From: Nocardioides ginsengisegetis
GTDB lineage: Bacteria > Actinomycetota > Actinomycetes > Propionibacteriales > Nocardioidaceae
Reading direction: 5' to 3'
Assembly: GCF_014138045.1 (NCBI RefSeq)
Contig: NZ_JACGXA010000001.1
Coordinates: forward strand, 3,581,001-3,645,000
DNA length: 64,000 nt
Under the pieces are notes generated by a model. That model saw only the letters and a list, made by a program, of their open reading frames with translations. It was not told the DNA's origin and searched no databases. Position 1 is the first letter of the stretch; the number at the start of each line of letters is the position of its first letter. Made by a program: the position numbers and the translations under genes. This document shows, in pieces, positions 1-7,847 of the stretch.

Positions 1-1
1 G

Positions 2-739
2 GTGAGCCTGGCGCTGCAGGTGGCGGTCAACTACGCCAACGACTACTCCGACGGGATCCGCGGCACCGACGACGAGCGGGTCGGCCCGATGCGGCTGGTC
101 GGCTCGGGTGCCGCCTCCCCGCGGGCCGTGAAGACCGCGGCCTTCCTAGCGTTCGGCGCGGCCGGCGCGGCCGGCCTCGTGCTCGCCGCCACGACCGCCT
201 GGTGGCTGGTCGCCGTCGGCCTGGTGAGTGTGGTCGCCGCCTGGTACTACACCGGCGGCTCGAAGCCCTACGGCTACCTCGGCCTCGGCGAGGTGATGGT
301 GTTCGTCTTCTTCGGCCTGGTCGCGGTCATCGGCACCACCTACGTGCAGACGGAGACGTGGGAGTGGGCGGCGTTGTGGGCGGCGGTCGGCATCGGCGCG
401 CTCGCCTGCGCGATCCTGGTGGTCAACAACCTGCGCGACATCCCCACCGACACCGTGGCCGGCAAGCGCACCCTGGCCGTGCTGCTGGGCGACGCCCGCA
501 CCCGTGGGCTCTACGCGTTGCTGGTCCTCGCGGCCGCCGTCGCGGTGGTCGCGGTCGCCTCGACCACGACGTGGTGCGCACTGGTCGGGCTGCTGTTCCT
601 GGCCGTCACGGTCCGGGCGCTGCGGACCGTGCTCGGCGGGGCGACCGGCCCGGGGCTGATCCCGGTGCTGCAGCAGACCGGCCTCGCCGAGCTGCTGTGG
701 GCCGCGCTCGTGGCGGTGGCGCTCGTCGCCTGCCGCTGA
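2..739 (+). CDS. menA: 1,4-dihydroxy-2-naphthoate polyprenyltransferase, 5'-truncated by the window edge
   Basis: Membrane prenyltransferase of the UbiA family that attaches the polyprenyl chain to dihydroxynaphthoate in menaquinone synthesis. The first Asp-rich motif is seen as NYANDYSD (residues 10-17 of the visible part) and the second as NNLRDIPTD (142-150), followed by GKRTLAVLLG, typical of MenA. Several hydrophobic helices follow. About 245 residues are visible, whereas the family is usually near 290, so the GTG at position 2 is probably internal and the true start lies left of the window. The neighbouring DUF4229 gene is a usual actinobacterial companion. Confidence 0.9.
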   Translation: MSLALQVAVNYANDYSDGIRGTDDERVGPMRLVGSGAASPRAVKTAAFLAFGAAGAAGLVLAATTAWWLVAVGLVSVVAAWYYTGGSKPYGYLGLGEVMVFVFFGLVAVIGTTYVQTETWEWAALWAAVGIGALACAILVVNNLRDIPTDTVAGKRTLAVLLGDARTRGLYALLVLAAAVAVVAVASTTTWCALVGLLFLAVTVRALRTVLGGATGPGLIPVLQQTGLAELLWAALVAVALVACR

Positions 740-763
740 CGGGCCGCAGGGGCGGGATCGACG

Positions 764-769
764 TACGCT
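764..769 (+). promoter_or_regulatory. -10 element (TACGCT) of a leaderless promoter
   Basis: TACGCT fits the actinobacterial TANNNT -10 pattern and ends 6 nt before the ATG at 776, so the transcript would begin at or near that ATG. This is a leaderless arrangement inferred from sequence only. Confidence 0.55.
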
Positions 770-775
770 TCAGGC

Positions 776-907
776 ATGTGGTTCCTGATCGTCGTCGCCC
801 TCGTGGTGGCCGTCGTGGTCGCGTGGCGGATGCGTGTCCCGCTCCTCGCGAAGATCCTCGGCCAGTCCGAGGGTCGCATCAACCGGCAGCTCAACCGCCG
901 CCGCTGA
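776..907 (+). CDS. 43-residue single-span membrane protein of unknown function
   Basis: A short ORF with a strongly hydrophobic N-terminus (MWFLIVVALVVAVVVAWRM) and a basic tail ending NRQLNRRR, so probably one membrane helix with a positively charged cytoplasmic end. It has the leaderless signature described for the TACGCT just upstream. It lies 36 nt after menA and faces DUF4229. I do not recognise a family. Codon composition matches its neighbours and the start is supported by the promoter spacing. Confidence 0.6.
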   Translation: MWFLIVVALVVAVVVAWRMRVPLLAKILGQSEGRINRQLNRRR

Positions 908-926
908 GGCTGCTGCTGGCCCTGCC

Positions 927-1196
927 TCAGACCTGGGGCTCGTCGGCGTCCTCGCGCGCCCGCATCTCCTCGAAGCGGGACGTCGCGCGGCGCGCCCGCT
1001 CGTCGACCCGGCGGGCGAACGCCTCTCGCTGCCGGTTGAGCAGGAAGTACGACGCCACCCCGCTCAGCACGAACGAGATGACGATCGCCCAGATGTCGAC
1101 CTGGTGGAACGCGAGCAGCCAGATGCCGGTGACGAGCGCCGAGCACGCAACGAACAGGGCGATCCTCAAACCGGTGTAAACCACGAACTCCTTCAC
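927..1196 (-). CDS. DUF4229 family small membrane protein
   Basis: 89 residues starting with GTG. Two hydrophobic segments (about 6-30 and 34-52) are followed by a charged C-terminal tail rich in Arg/Glu (RQREAFARRVDERARRA). This matches the actinobacterial DUF4229 family, usually found next to menA; its role is unknown. TACTCT lies 6 nt upstream of the GTG on the minus strand, so the mRNA is probably leaderless. It is divergent from the small gene at 1241. Confidence 0.8.
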   Translation of the reverse strand: MKEFVVYTGLRIALFVACSALVTGIWLLAFHQVDIWAIVISFVLSGVASYFLLNRQREAFARRVDERARRATSRFEEMRAREDADEPQV

Positions 1197-1202
1197 CCGT
1201 TC

Positions 1203-1234
1203 AGAGTAGGCGGTGACCAGGTGGCGCCTACATT
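1203..1234. promoter_or_regulatory. Divergent leaderless promoters
   Basis: Minus-strand TACTCT (plus positions 1203-1208) sits 6 nt before the GTG of the DUF4229 gene at 1196. Plus-strand TACATT (1229-1234) sits 6 nt before the GTG at 1241. Both fit a TANNNT -10 placed so that transcription starts at the start codon. Confidence 0.55.
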
Positions 1235-1240
1235 GGAGGG

Positions 1241-1441
1241 GTGCTGAAGTTCCTGATCGTCGTGATCCTGATCGCGATCGCCGTCTACATGACGACCCGC
1301 GTGATCCAGCGCCGCGGGATCATGCCGCCCGCACCCCGCGCCCCGCGCACCCCGCCCCGGCCGTTCGGGCCCGACGACGACCCGGACTTCCTCCGCGACC
1401 TCGACCGGCGGCGCAAGCACCCCGAGGACCCCGACGCCTGA
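1241..1441 (+). CDS. Small single-span membrane protein of unknown function
   Basis: 66 residues: a hydrophobic helix at 3-18 (LKFLIVVILIAIAVYM), then a Pro-rich linker and an acidic/basic tail (DDDPDFLRDLDRRRKHPED). The GTG start is chosen because it follows TACATT by 6 nt, suggesting a leaderless transcript; the GGAGGG immediately before the GTG is too close to serve as a normal ribosome binding site. It is convergent with ccsB. No family recognised. Confidence 0.6.
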   Translation: MLKFLIVVILIAIAVYMTTRVIQRRGIMPPAPRAPRTPPRPFGPDDDPDFLRDLDRRRKHPEDPDA

Positions 1442-1604
1442 GCGGCTCCACCGGGTGCCTCACCGGGCGCCCGGAGCCCCCGCCGCTTCACCATGTGAAG
1501 GTGTCGAAGCGTCACTTCTCATGGTGAGCTCGCCGGGTGAAGTGACGGCTCACCCACTTCTCATGGTGAAGCTGTGACGGCCAGCCCCACACGACCACCC
1601 CGGC
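1442..1604. repeat. Convergent intergenic region with three near-palindromic repeats
   Basis: Three copies of a roughly 15-bp motif are visible: 1486-1500 (CTTCACCATGTGAAG, inverted relative to the others), 1513-1527 (CACTTCTCATGGTGA) and 1555-1571 (CACTTCTCATGGTGAAG). Positions 1511-1518 and 1539-1546 also form an 8-bp inverted repeat (GTCACTTC/GAAGTGAC). No gene is visible here. The array could terminate the converging transcripts, be a dispersed repeat, or bind a protein. Confidence 0.6.
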
Positions 1605-2582
1605 TCACTTCAGCTGGGAGATCTCCGGCGCCGCGTAGGAGTGCTGGCTGGTGCTCGAGAAGTAGTTGATCCCGATGAAGTTGAACCACAGGGTGGCCAG
1701 GCCGAGCAGCGCGAGGAGGGCGGCGTTGCGCCCCTTCCAGCCGGCGGTCGACCGGGCGTGCAGGTAGGCCGCGTAGACGACCCAGGTGATGAACGCCCAG
1801 ACCTCCTTGGGGTCCCAGTTCCAGTAGGACGACCACGCCTGGTGCGCCCAGATCGGGCCCGTGATCAGCACGGCGAAGGTCCACACCGGGAAGCCGAAGG
1901 CGTGGATCCGGTAGGAGACCCGGTCCAGCACGGCCAGCGACGGCACGCGCGCGAGCGGCCCCGTCTCCGCCCCGCCCCACTTGGCCTTGGCGAGGTAGAT
2001 CGCCGACGTGATGCCACCGAGCGTGAAGGCGCCGGTCGCGAGGATCGCGGACACGACGTGGATCACGAGCCAGTAGGAGTCGAGGGCCTCGGTCAGCGGC
2101 GCGACGGGCTCGTAGAGCCACAGCACGGCGACCATCAGCAGCGTGAGGATGAAGCCGACCACGATCGGCGCCATCCACGAGAGCCCGAGCCGGCGGTTCA
2201 GCACCAGGTAGAGCATGCCGACGACGAAGGTGCCGCTGAGCGTGAACTCGTACATGTTGCCCCACGGCACCCGGTTGGGGTCCGCGGCCATCCCGCGACC
2301 GACCAGCCCCACGAAGTGCAGCGCGACCGCCAGGCCCGTGAGCATGAGTCCGAGCTGGCCGAACAGGGCCGTACGTCGGTTGGCGTCGGCGTCCGGCGCC
2401 CCGCCCGTGGCCACGGCGACCCCGCCGCGCGAGGAAGCGCCCGAGCCTGCCTCGATCGTGTCGGCCGGCACCTTGCGCAGCGAGGACCACTCGACGAGGT
2501 GCGCGAGCAGCGCGAGGAAGTAGACCACCCCGCAGGCCGCCACGGCCTGGTTGCTGAGGGTCTCCCATGCGGCGTCGGTCAC
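1605..2582 (-). CDS. ccsB: Cytochrome c biogenesis protein CcsB/ResC (haem handling)
   Basis: Polytopic membrane protein that with ResB forms the system II synthetase joining haem to apocytochrome c outside the membrane. The 325-residue protein carries the Trp-rich WWD signature (about 245-263, WAHQAWSSYWNWDPKEVWA) and conserved histidines near 89, 175, 227 and 275 expected to ligate haem. The GTG start overlaps the resB stop as GTGA, implying translational coupling. It is the last gene of the haem/cytochrome c operon. Confidence 0.95.
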   Translation of the reverse strand: MTDAAWETLSNQAVAACGVVYFLALLAHLVEWSSLRKVPADTIEAGSGASSRGGVAVATGGAPDADANRRTALFGQLGLMLTGLAVALHFVGLVGRGMAADPNRVPWGNMYEFTLSGTFVVGMLYLVLNRRLGLSWMAPIVVGFILTLLMVAVLWLYEPVAPLTEALDSYWLVIHVVSAILATGAFTLGGITSAIYLAKAKWGGAETGPLARVPSLAVLDRVSYRIHAFGFPVWTFAVLITGPIWAHQAWSSYWNWDPKEVWAFITWVVYAAYLHARSTAGWKGRNAALLALLGLATLWFNFIGINYFSSTSQHSYAAPEISQLK

Positions 2583-4222
2583 GACTGCTCCTTCTCGGAA
2601 TTCTTGTCGGCGCGCTCCGGGGCCCCCGGCAGCGCCGCCACGATCTCGTCCAGCACGACGGCGACGTCACCGCCGCCCGAGCGGTCGAGCGCGGCCGCCT
2701 CGACCAGTGTGCCGTCCCCCTCGCGCCGGACACGAACCCAGACGCGACGCGGACGGATGAACAACGACCCCAGGAGGCCGGCGAGGGCCAGGATCACGCC
2801 GGCGAGCGCGATCCGCTTGCCGGGGGTCTGGCTGATCTGGATCTTGTTCCAGCGCTGGATGCCGTCGAAGCTGACCGTCCCGAGGTGCTGGGGCAGCGTC
2901 ACGGTGTCGCCCTGGCGCAGGTCGATCCGGTAGGGCGCGCCGTTCTTCTTGGTCAGCATCGTCGTGCCGGCCTTGTTGAGCGCGTAGATCGACTGCGGCG
3001 TCCCGTCGTCCATCCCGAGGTCGCCGGTGTAGACGAGCATCGAGACGAGCGGGTCGAGGGTGTCGCCGAACGCCGAGAAGTAGGAGCCGGTCTGCTTGGA
3101 GAACGCCACCGTCGGGTAGAACTCGCCCTCCAGCCCGATCTGGGTCGGCTCGGCGTCGGGGGCCTTCACGACGCCGAACGACGCGAAGCTCTGGTCGGTC
3201 GGCAGGAAGACCGTCGGGCCGCTGTAGACCTTGTGCCCCTTGCCGTCGCGGATCGTGATGACCGGCGCGTAGCCGTGGCCGATGAGGAACACCTCGGTGT
3301 TGCCGACCGTCAGCGGGTGGTTGACCTTGAGGTCGTAGCTCTTCTCCGGCGACGTCGGCGACTCGCGGTAGGTCAGCTGGGTGTCGAACGCGCGCGCCAT
3401 GCCGGCCCGCGGCCCGGATGTCAGCCAGTCGACCGAGAAGTCCTTGATGTCGAACGAGAACGGCTCCATGTCCGAGGACTTGAACAGGCTGCCGGGCACG
3501 AAGTCGTCGTACTGCGTGAGGTTGTTGGAGAAGCCGTTGCCGACCACCAGGATCACGCCGCCCTTGTAGCCGAACAGGCCACCGAGAGCGAAGCCGACGA
3601 GCACGACCAGCACCGACAGGTGGAAGAGCAGGTTGCCGGCCTCGCGCAGGTAGCCGCGCTCGGCGGAGACGGCGTCGCCCTCGATGCGGACCCGGTAGCG
3701 CCGCTTGCGGAGCACCGCCGCGGCACCGGCGAGGACCTCGTCCTCCGCCACGTCCGTGGTGTACGACGCGTGGTCGGCGAGGCGGGTCAGGTTGCGGGGC
3801 GCCCGCGGGGGCTGGGACCGCAGGGCGCGCCAGTAGACGAACGTGCGGGGCACGATGCAGCCGACCAGCGAGACCATCAGCAGCAGGTAGATCGCGGAGA
3901 ACCAGGCGGAGTCGTAGACCGAGAAGAGCCCGAGCTTCTCGTAGACCGGCGTGAGCTGCGGGTGGGCGTCCTGCCAGCGCGACGTCTTGAGCGAGTCGAC
4001 ACCCGTCTGCGGGATCAGCGAGCCCGGGATTGCCGCGAGGGCGAGCAGGAGCAGCAGCACCAGCGCGGTCCGCATGGAGGTGAGCTGGCGCCACGTCCAG
4101 CGCAGCAGCTCGCGGACGTTGAGCTCGCCGGGGCGGCGGACGGGAGCCTGGCCGTCCTCGTCGAGGTTCTCGACGTGCCCCTCGGGGCGCTGGCCGGTCG
4201 GCCGGTCGGTCGGGGCGCTCAC
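2579..4222 (-). CDS. resB: Cytochrome c biogenesis protein ResB
   Basis: Partner of CcsB in system II cytochrome c maturation. The 547-residue form starts at the GTG that overlaps the ccdA stop (GTGA); a longer in-frame extension exists but would run into ccdA. Hydrophobic helices appear near residues 55-75, 110-125 and 205-230, followed by a large extracytoplasmic domain and a final helix near 480-500 (IALAGVILALAGLLGSLFI), the ResB layout. It is coupled on both sides, to ccdA and ccsB. Confidence 0.92.
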   Translation of the reverse strand: MSAPTDRPTGQRPEGHVENLDEDGQAPVRRPGELNVRELLRWTWRQLTSMRTALVLLLLLALAAIPGSLIPQTGVDSLKTSRWQDAHPQLTPVYEKLGLFSVYDSAWFSAIYLLLMVSLVGCIVPRTFVYWRALRSQPPRAPRNLTRLADHASYTTDVAEDEVLAGAAAVLRKRRYRVRIEGDAVSAERGYLREAGNLLFHLSVLVVLVGFALGGLFGYKGGVILVVGNGFSNNLTQYDDFVPGSLFKSSDMEPFSFDIKDFSVDWLTSGPRAGMARAFDTQLTYRESPTSPEKSYDLKVNHPLTVGNTEVFLIGHGYAPVITIRDGKGHKVYSGPTVFLPTDQSFASFGVVKAPDAEPTQIGLEGEFYPTVAFSKQTGSYFSAFGDTLDPLVSMLVYTGDLGMDDGTPQSIYALNKAGTTMLTKKNGAPYRIDLRQGDTVTLPQHLGTVSFDGIQRWNKIQISQTPGKRIALAGVILALAGLLGSLFIRPRRVWVRVRREGDGTLVEAAALDRSGGGDVAVVLDEIVAALPGAPERADKNSEKEQS

Positions 4223-4980
4223 ACGCTCACCTGCGAGGTGTTGACGAGGTGCAGCTGGATCCAGGTGACCGCGTGGTCCCACAGCCCGGTGACGAGCAGG
4301 ATGCCGACGACGACCAGCATCAGGCCGCCGAGCCGGGTCACCCAGGCCTCGTGGCGGCGTACGAAGGAGAAGGCACCCAGTGCGCGGCGGTAGGCCAGGC
4401 CGGCGACCACGAAGGGCAGGCCGAGGCCGACGCAGTAGACGGCAGAGAGGAACGCGCCGCGGCCCGCGGTCGCCTCGTTGAGCGACAGCGTGGTGATCGC
4501 GGCGAGCGTCGGGCCGATGCAGGGAGTCCAGCCGAGGCCGAACAGCACACCGAGCAGCGGTGCCGCCGCGAGCCCGACGGCGGGCACCTTGTGCACCCGC
4601 CAGTCGCGCTGGAGCAGCGGGATGAAGCCGGCGAAGGCGACCCCGAGCACGATCGTGAAGACGCCGAGCACGAGGGTGAGCGTGTCGCGCCAGGCGAAGA
4701 GCCAGTCACCGACGGCGCCGGAGGCGGTGCCGATCGCGACGAAGACGAAGGAGAAGCCGAGCACGAACAGCAGCGACCCGGCCAGCATCCGGCCGCGGCG
4801 CACGTCGGCGGCCCCGGAGGCGAGGTCGGCGCCGGAGAGCCCGGTGGCGTAGGAGAGGTAGCCCGGCAGCAGCGGGATCACGCACGGGGAGAAGAAGGAC
4901 ACCAGCCCCGCGATGAGCGCGACCGGGACGGCCAGCACCAGCGACCCGGAGGCCGCGGTGTCGCGGAACCAGTCACCCAT
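4219..4980 (-). CDS. ccdA: CcdA-type thiol-disulfide transmembrane transporter
   Basis: A DsbD-core protein that moves reducing equivalents from cytoplasmic thioredoxin across the membrane to keep the apocytochrome CxxCH cysteines reduced. It has 253 residues, about six hydrophobic helices, and the two expected redox cysteines: C33 in FFSPCVIPLLPGYLSY and C154 in GWTPCIGPTLA. The ATG start overlaps the upstream tlpA stop by 8 nt. It sits between the TlpA-like lipoprotein, its likely redox partner, and resB. Confidence 0.93.
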   Translation of the reverse strand: MGDWFRDTAASGSLVLAVPVALIAGLVSFFSPCVIPLLPGYLSYATGLSGADLASGAADVRRGRMLAGSLLFVLGFSFVFVAIGTASGAVGDWLFAWRDTLTLVLGVFTIVLGVAFAGFIPLLQRDWRVHKVPAVGLAAAPLLGVLFGLGWTPCIGPTLAAITTLSLNEATAGRGAFLSAVYCVGLGLPFVVAGLAYRRALGAFSFVRRHEAWVTRLGGLMLVVVGILLVTGLWDHAVTWIQLHLVNTSQVSV

Positions 4981-5563
4981 CCGCGGACACCTTGCCGGAC
5001 GTGTCGACGTCGCCCACGAGGTCGACCAGCGTCTGGGTCGAGGGCAGCTCGCCGATGATGCTCGCGGCCACCCGGCCCTCGCCGTCGAGCACGACGAAGC
5101 TCGGGATCGAGTTGGGCGTCAAGGTGCCCCGGAAGGCCAGCAGGGCGTCGCCCTTGGGCGAGAACACCGAGGGGTAGGGCACGTCGAAGGTGCGTACGAA
5201 GCCCTTGGCCTGGTCGGTCGAGGCGTCGCGGATGTTGATGCCGAGGAACTGCGCCTTGTCGCCGAGCTCGTTGGCGGCGGCCACCACGTCCGGGGCCTCG
5301 GCCCGGCACGGGGTGCACCACGAGCCCCAGACCACGACGACGACGGGCTTGCCGTGGAAGGCCGCGATGTCGACGTCCTGGCCGTCGAGGTCACTGCCCG
5401 TGAGCCCGACGACGTCGCCGCGGTCGGACGGGGCGACCTCGGTGACCGAGCCGTCGCCGGTCACGAAGCCCTTGTCACCGGTCCCGGACAGGCCGTTGCA
5501 GCCCGTCAGCAGGAGCAGGCAGGCAAGCGCGGCGCCGGTCGCGGCGCGGAGTCGGGTGGTCAG
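4973..5563 (-). CDS. TlpA/ResA-type thioredoxin-fold lipoprotein
   Basis: Extracytoplasmic thiol-disulfide reductase that would reduce apocytochrome c, fed by CcdA. Residues 1-22 form a lipoprotein signal ending in the lipobox LLTGC (C22), and the active site is WGSWCTPCRAE (C83, C86). No ATG, GTG or TTG lies at a sensible distance. The best start is a CTG overlapping the upstream phosphatase stop as CTGA, mirroring the NTGA overlaps elsewhere in this operon; that gives a complete, correctly sized signal peptide and 196 residues. The CTG start is inference. Confidence 0.85.
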   Translation of the reverse strand: MTTRLRAATGAALACLLLLTGCNGLSGTGDKGFVTGDGSVTEVAPSDRGDVVGLTGSDLDGQDVDIAAFHGKPVVVVVWGSWCTPCRAEAPDVVAAANELGDKAQFLGINIRDASTDQAKGFVRTFDVPYPSVFSPKGDALLAFRGTLTPNSIPSFVVLDGEGRVAASIIGELPSTQTLVDLVGDVDTSGKVSADG

Positions 5564-6240
5564 GGCCGCTTCTCCTCGGTCGCGCCGCCGGCCGAGAAGG
5601 GCGCCTTCTTGTCGCCGGTCGGGATCAGGTCGCCCGCCGGCTCGGAGTAGGAGACCTGGGTCAGCCGGTCGCCCACGAAGTGGAAGGAGGTGAGCGAGCA
5701 CAGCGTGCACTGGCGCTTGCGGGGGTCGTGGAGGAACGAGCGCTGCTCGACGTGCAGCCGGGTCGTCCAGATCGGCAGCTGGTGGGACACGATGACGGCC
5801 TCGTGGCCGGTCGCGGCCTCGCGGGCGTCGTGCACCGCGGACATCATCCGCGCGGCGATGTCCTTGTAGGGCTCGCCCCACGACGGCTTGAACGGGTTCC
5901 ACAGGTGCCGCCACGTGGCAGGGCTCTTGAGGGCGTTGTCGCCCTTGCCGAAGCGCTTGCCCTCGAAGACGTTGGTCGACTCGATCACCCGCGGGTCGGT
6001 GACGATCTGCAGACCGCGGGCGTCGGCCAGCGGCTGCCCGGTCTCCTGCGCGCGCTCGAGCGGCGAGGACACCAGGTGCACGATGTCGCGCTCCTTGATC
6101 GCGTCGGCGACCTTCTCGGCCATCCGGCGGCCGAGGTCGGAGAGGTGGAAACCGTCGCGCTGGCCGTAGAGCACGCCCTCGGGGTTGTGGACCTCCCCGT
6201 GGCGCAGCAGGTGGACGATCGTGTCGGGCGTCTGGCTCAT
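5560..6240 (-). CDS. Histidine phosphatase family protein (phosphoglycerate mutase-like)
   Basis: 226 residues with the catalytic RHG at 13-15 ([10 protein letters not shown]), a second active-site region ([11 protein letters not shown], about 57-67) and the C-terminal histidine at H153 (VSHQLPIW). The substrate cannot be read from the sequence. It lies between hemL and the TlpA-like gene, with ATGA and CTGA overlaps, so it is made together with haem and cytochrome c assembly proteins. Members next to hemL are common in actinobacteria. Confidence 0.88.
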   Translation of the reverse strand: MSQTPDTIVHLLRHGEVHNPEGVLYGQRDGFHLSDLGRRMAEKVADAIKERDIVHLVSSPLERAQETGQPLADARGLQIVTDPRVIESTNVFEGKRFGKGDNALKSPATWRHLWNPFKPSWGEPYKDIAARMMSAVHDAREAATGHEAVIVSHQLPIWTTRLHVEQRSFLHDPRKRQCTLCSLTSFHFVGDRLTQVSYSEPAGDLIPTGDKKAPFSAGGATEEKRP

Positions 6241-7577
6241 CGGGGTCCCTCGGAGGCGGCGGCCGCGGCACGGGCGGCCGCGGGCAGTGCGTCCAGCACG
6301 GTCTGCACCGCGCGGTCGTCGTGGGCGGAGGACAGGAACCACGCCTCGTACGCCGACGGCGGGAGGTAGACCTGCCGGTCGAGCATGGCGTGGAAGAAGG
6401 CGGCGTACGCCGCGGAGTCGGTGCGCGAGGCGTCGGCGAAGTCGCGGACCGGGCCGTCGGCGGGGTCGGTGAAGAAGACCGAGAACATCGTGCCGGTGGC
6501 CTGCACGACGTGGGGCACGCCGGCCTCCGCCAGCGCGGCCGCGGCCGCGGCCTTGATGGTCTCGCCGGCGGCCGTGATGTGGGCGTAGACCTCGTCGGTG
6601 GCCAGCCGCAGCGTGGTCAGGCCGGCCGTGGTGGCGATCGGGTTCCCCGAGAGCGTGCCGGCCTGGTAGACGGGCCCCTCGGGCGAGAGCCGCGACATCA
6701 CGTCGGCGCGACCGCCGAAGGCGGCCGCGGGGAAGCCACCGCCCATCACCTTGCCGAAGGTCACCAGGTCGGGGCGCCACCCCTCGACGGCGCCGTCCAG
6801 GCCCCACTGGCCGGTGCGGCTGGCGCGGAAGCCGGTCATCACCTCGTCGCTGACGAAGAGCGCACCGTGGCGGGCGCAGGTCTCGGCGAGGAACGCGTTG
6901 AAGCCGGGCTCGGGCGGGACGACGCCCATGTTGCCCGGCGCCGCCTCGGTGATCAGGCACGCGATCCGGTCGCCGTGCTCGGCGAAAGCCCGCTCCACCG
7001 CGGCCCGGTCGTTGTAGGGCAGGACCAGCGTCAGGGCGGTCGACGACTCGGGCACGCCAGGCGTCCCGGGCACCGCGAAGGTCGCCAGCCCGGAGCCGGC
7101 CGAGGCCAGCAGCGAGTCGACGTGACCGTGGTAGCAGCCGGCGAACTTCACCACGACGTCCCGGCCGGTGAAGCCGCGCGCGAGCCGGATGGCGGACATG
7201 GTCGCCTCGGTCCCCGACGAGACGAAGCGGACCTTCTCGACCGGGGCCCGCGCCACGATCTCCTCGGCCAGCTCGACCTCCGGCTGGGTGGGCGTGCCGT
7301 ACGACGTACCGCGGGAGACGGCGTCGGTGACGGCCGCCTGCACCTCGGGGTGGGCGTGGCCCAGCAGCATCGGCCCCCACGAGCAGATCAGGTCGACGTA
7401 GTCGTTGCCGTCGACGTCGGTGAGCCAGGCGCCGCGGGCCGACCGGATGAAGCGGGGGGTGCCGCCGACCGCGTTGAAGGCGCGGACCGGGGAGTTCACG
7501 CCGCCGGGGGTGACCGCGCGGGCGCGCTCGAACAGCGCTGCGGACGTCGCGGTCTGGGCAGTCTCGACGGGGGTCAC
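6237..7577 (-). CDS. hemL: Glutamate-1-semialdehyde 2,1-aminomutase
   Basis: PLP enzyme making 5-aminolevulinate from glutamate-1-semialdehyde, the step after HemA. It shows the HemL N-terminus ([15 protein letters not shown]), the Asp of [10 protein letters not shown] and the PLP lysine in [19 protein letters not shown] (K276). I chose the GTG at 7577 (446 residues) because GACAAT ends 7 nt before it on the minus strand, suggesting a leaderless start; an ATG 27 nt further upstream is the alternative. It probably heads the operon running to ccsB. Confidence 0.95.
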   Translation of the reverse strand: MTPVETAQTATSAALFERARAVTPGGVNSPVRAFNAVGGTPRFIRSARGAWLTDVDGNDYVDLICSWGPMLLGHAHPEVQAAVTDAVSRGTSYGTPTQPEVELAEEIVARAPVEKVRFVSSGTEATMSAIRLARGFTGRDVVVKFAGCYHGHVDSLLASAGSGLATFAVPGTPGVPESSTALTLVLPYNDRAAVERAFAEHGDRIACLITEAAPGNMGVVPPEPGFNAFLAETCARHGALFVSDEVMTGFRASRTGQWGLDGAVEGWRPDLVTFGKVMGGGFPAAAFGGRADVMSRLSPEGPVYQAGTLSGNPIATTAGLTTLRLATDEVYAHITAAGETIKAAAAAALAEAGVPHVVQATGTMFSVFFTDPADGPVRDFADASRTDSAAYAAFFHAMLDRQVYLPPSAYEAWFLSSAHDDRAVQTVLDALPAAARAAAAASEGPR

Positions 7578-7847
7578 ACCTGCGATTGTCCTCGACGCGA
7601 TCAACCGGTCCCCGTCGAGGTCACCCCGGCCCCCGCGTGCGGGTGGGCTGGACCACTCGACAAGGCCCGTTGTTTCGCCGTCACGAGCGGTGGGAAGGGT
7701 CGTTTCAGAAGTGCTTCCCCCGAGCGTGTGCGACCGTGGTCACACAGGGGCCGCCCGTAACTCGCTGTGACAGCATTCGTTATCACGTCACACGTGGTGC
7801 TTGAGGGAGCACGACAGGTAGCGTGAAACAACAGGGAGAGCAACGCG
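7578..7847. other. Divergent intergenic region between hemL and the lytic transglycosylase gene
   Basis: About 270 nt without a convincing gene. A TANNNT element (TAGCGT, 7819-7824) lies upstream of the transglycosylase gene and would give a roughly 18-nt leader carrying AGGGAGA. TGTGAC (7766-7771) and GTCACA (7787-7792) form an inverted repeat with a 15-nt gap that could be an operator. I could not find a recognisable riboswitch. Confidence 0.4.

Noticed and set aside
7766..7792. CRP site (TGTGAC...GTCACA)
   Set aside because: The arms are right but the 15-nt gap does not fit the standard 6-nt CRP spacing.
7578..7847. c-di-AMP (ydaO) riboswitch ahead of the cell-wall hydrolase gene
   Set aside because: Such riboswitches often precede actinobacterial wall hydrolases, but I cannot find the conserved core, and the candidate promoter leaves only about 18 nt of leader.
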